A stretch of 64,000 nucleotides of DNA from positions 62,001 through 126,000 of the forward strand of contig SUUX01000002.1 in assembly GCA_015062305.1 (NCBI GenBank). The letters run 5' to 3'. Origin of the DNA: Alphaproteobacteria bacterium. Its GTDB lineage: Bacteria; Pseudomonadota; Alphaproteobacteria; RF32; CAG-239. The position numbers were made by a program, and so were the translations under genes. A model generated the notes under the pieces. It was not told where the DNA came from, made no database searches, and saw only the letters and a program-made list of their open reading frames with translations. This document shows positions 62,757 through 64,000 of the stretch, piece by piece (position 1 is the first letter of the stretch; every line of letters starts with the position of its first letter).

Positions 62757-63248
62757 ATGGTAGAAATGAGAATTGAGAGTGTAGAGAAGACAGAAAAAGG
62801 CTACACTTTGTACTTGGAAGGCGGCAATGCTCAAGTAGATGTAAAACAGCCCATTGACAAGCAACCCCAAGTTGGAGATTTGTTTAGAATTGATCAATAT
62901 GGAGGGGAAACACGGTGCTATCTGAACGGAGTTTGTCTTAGTAAGGTAGAGGGACGAATTATTGCAGTTAAAGAGAGTACAAAGTTTTATACTTTCTTTC
63001 TTAACAACAACCCGGAGTGGCCAAATGAAGTACCTATAGGCTACTTTAGAGGAACAAGGAAACCTAAAAAAGGGGATTGGCTAGAGATGATCCCTTGTGA
63101 TGGAAGAACTCACTTGTTCTTGAACAATAAGCCTCTAGGGAAGCGCTGTTTGATTTCTGAGGAAGAAAGCAGAGTTGTTCTGCAAAGACAGGAACGACTG
63201 CAAAGAAAGTACGATGAAATCAAGAGGCGTCGCGCTAAAAATCAATAG
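62757..63248 (+). CDS. Small protein with two tandem beta modules, unknown function
   Basis: The 163-residue product appears to be an internal duplication. Module 1 (about residues 12-65) has YTLYLEGG, then VGDLFRID, then GETRCYLNGVCLSK; module 2 (about 75-130) has YTFFLNNN, then KGDWLEMI, then GRTHLFLNNKPLGK. A basic helical tail (ERLQRKYDEIKRRRAK) ends it. No signal peptide or known family. No Shine-Dalgarno sequence precedes the ATG, the leader is AT-rich, and the promoter could be Bacteroidetes-like. Transfer from a Bacteroidetes is possible. It is a stand-alone gene with its own terminator. Confidence 0.72.
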   Translation: MVEMRIESVEKTEKGYTLYLEGGNAQVDVKQPIDKQPQVGDLFRIDQYGGETRCYLNGVCLSKVEGRIIAVKESTKFYTFFLNNNPEWPNEVPIGYFRGTRKPKKGDWLEMIPCDGRTHLFLNNKPLGKRCLISEEESRVVLQRQERLQRKYDEIKRRRAKNQ

Positions 63249-63262
63249 CAACGCCATTTTTT

Positions 63263-63298
63263 AAGAGCCCAACAAAATTGTTCGGGCTCTTTTTTTTG
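63263..63298 (+). terminator. Terminator after the duplicated-module gene
   Basis: AAGAGCCC pairs with GGGCTCTT, extended by AACAA/TTGTT inside, followed by nine T residues. The convergent Smr gene ends just beyond. Confidence 0.9.
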
Positions 63299-63311
63299 CG
63301 ATTAATCTCTG

Positions 63312-63857
63312 TTAGCGTTTTCGGCGCAACAAAATATAAAAGGCTCCATCGCCTCCATCTTCGGGCTTGGCGTGACAAAAGCTGAGGATTAGAGGACGAA
63401 GTTCTTCTGAATTTAGCCATGATGGAAGGCTTTCTTTTAAAATACCTTTTTTTTCGTACCATGGGTCGGTTTCTTTATTCATGCCTTTGCCTGTGATAAC
63501 CAAAAGACACCTAAGCCCTTTTATATATGAAGAACGAACAAAATTTATAATCTCTGATTTTGCTTGAGCCTCGGTTAGTCCGTGCAAATCTAGTCGGCGT
63601 TGAACTTGGATTTCTCCTTTTAGAAATTTGGAAGCGGTGCGAGAATCGATATTGTTGATATCGCCAACTTCTAAGCGTTCTAATTTGTTGCCAGAATAAG
63701 CCGATGAATAATCTAATTTGGGAGAGACATCTCCAATTATAAGAGGCAATGACGGTTTTTCTTCGGCTTGAGGAAGTTTTTTGACATCTGCAACCTCAGC
63801 TGCCCATGCATTTGTATCATCCTCGGCGAGAACGACGTCGGTGTTTAGGCGCTTCAT
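63312..63857 (-). CDS. Smr-domain protein
   Basis: The C-terminal ~95 residues form an Smr domain (as in MutS2 and small Smr proteins, which nick or bind nucleic acid). They show RRLDLHGLTEAQAKSEIINF, the LLVITGKGMN motif (usual HGKG reads TGKG) and the final GDGAFYILLRRKR. The N-terminal ~85 residues are a variable acidic region. The length is 181. The ATG overlaps the end of the upstream gene by 41 bases, with AGAGGAACC before it. The altered HGKG may affect nuclease activity. Confidence 0.9.
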   Translation of the reverse strand: MKRLNTDVVLAEDDTNAWAAEVADVKKLPQAEEKPSLPLIIGDVSPKLDYSSAYSGNKLERLEVGDINNIDSRTASKFLKGEIQVQRRLDLHGLTEAQAKSEIINFVRSSYIKGLRCLLVITGKGMNKETDPWYEKKGILKESLPSWLNSEELRPLILSFCHAKPEDGGDGAFYILLRRKR

Positions 63858-64000
63858 CTTTTGGTTCCTCTTGCGGTTGTTCCGGCTGAATTACGGTCTC
63901 TGGCTCCGGTGCTGGTTGGGGCATTTCTTTGGCTGCCACTAATTCTGCAAAATTTTTAATAATAAATTCTTTCCAGTCGGCATCGGGAGCTATGCATCCG
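63817..64000 (-). CDS. C-terminal end of an unidentified protein (partial)
   Basis: An open minus-strand frame enters from the right edge and ends at TGA (63817-63819), giving 60 visible residues. It contains APDADWKEFIIKNFAELVAA, then a Pro/Glu-rich stretch and a basic end, PKHRRRSRRG. The gene overlaps the Smr start by 41 bases, which supports real coding. The family cannot be named from this part. Confidence 0.55.
   Translation of the reverse strand, partial: GCIAPDADWKEFIIKNFAELVAAKEMPQPAPEPETVIQPEQPQEEPKDEAPKHRRRSRRG

Noticed and set aside
1..64000. CRISPR array, insertion sequence, prophage or rRNA operon
   Set aside because: No regularly spaced repeats with unique spacers, transposase-like or phage-like frames, terminal inverted repeats with target duplications, or rRNA sequence were seen.

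Overview
The window comes from an AT-rich, flagellated alphaproteobacterium. The markers are a DUF1013/TrcR-type regulator, FlbT beside flagellin, the fliF-fliG-fliH-fliN-flbD-flhA gene order with the sigma54 activator FlbD, 6S RNA directly behind zapA, and lpxC-bamD-recN. The compact AT-rich genome and a eukaryote-like isoleucyl-tRNA synthetase fit an uncultured, probably host-associated lineage; that placement is inference. I saw no transposase, prophage, CRISPR array or rRNA operon.

Layout. 1-4100: a truncated membrane protein, the envelope/DNA-repair operon lpxC-bamD-recN (minus), and RNase P RNA (minus). 4270-7940: a shortened dcw cluster, mraZ-rsmH-ftsL-ftsI, behind three phased MraZ boxes and closed by a terminator. 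7950-14650: minus-strand genes: a TrcR-like regulator with a histone-H1-like tail, two unrecognised proteins, L31, an OmpA-like periplasmic protein, and a ThiE-like/EF-P/IMPase-like group. 14730-16570: zapA with a coiled-coil partner, 6S RNA, a YmdB-type phosphoesterase and tRNA-Thr(CGT). 16600-24040: murD, a large MscS channel, a USG-1-like dehydrogenase homologue, hisS and an unknown stand-alone gene. 24195-41107: a flagellar regulon on the minus strand. It comprises fliK-flgD-flgE under a consensus sigma54 promoter, then fliF-G-H-N, flbD, flhA, flhF, flhG, a second FliK-like protein and a membrane J-domain protein. 41367-43193: accB-accC. 43235-46286: a Sel1-repeat protein, flagellin and flbT. 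46405-52652: a TerB-like protein, uup, a HAD-like protein, tcdA, tatD and alr. 52709-56041: a 1110-residue protein of unknown function. 56377-63857: ileS, a small membrane protein, anmK, tyrS, a duplicated-module protein and an Smr protein. The right edge cuts a further minus-strand gene.

The most interesting regulatory element lies upstream of ileS (59531-59654, minus). A sigma70-like promoter precedes a 14-codon ORF with five isoleucine codons. Its last codons and stop codon form the 5' arm and loop of a hairpin followed by a T-tract. This looks like a ribosome-mediated attenuator sensing charged tRNA-Ile, sitting in front of the gene that makes it.

Other themes. Three enzyme homologues lack key catalytic residues (IMPase-like 12753-13517, ASADH-like 20380-21381, HAD-IIA-like 49147-50007). 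Three stand-alone unknown genes without Shine-Dalgarno sequences sit near aminoacyl-tRNA synthetase genes. FlbD is encoded inside the regulon whose first operon carries a matching sigma54 promoter. Gene calls rest on recognition of motifs and gene order by eye; no database search was run.
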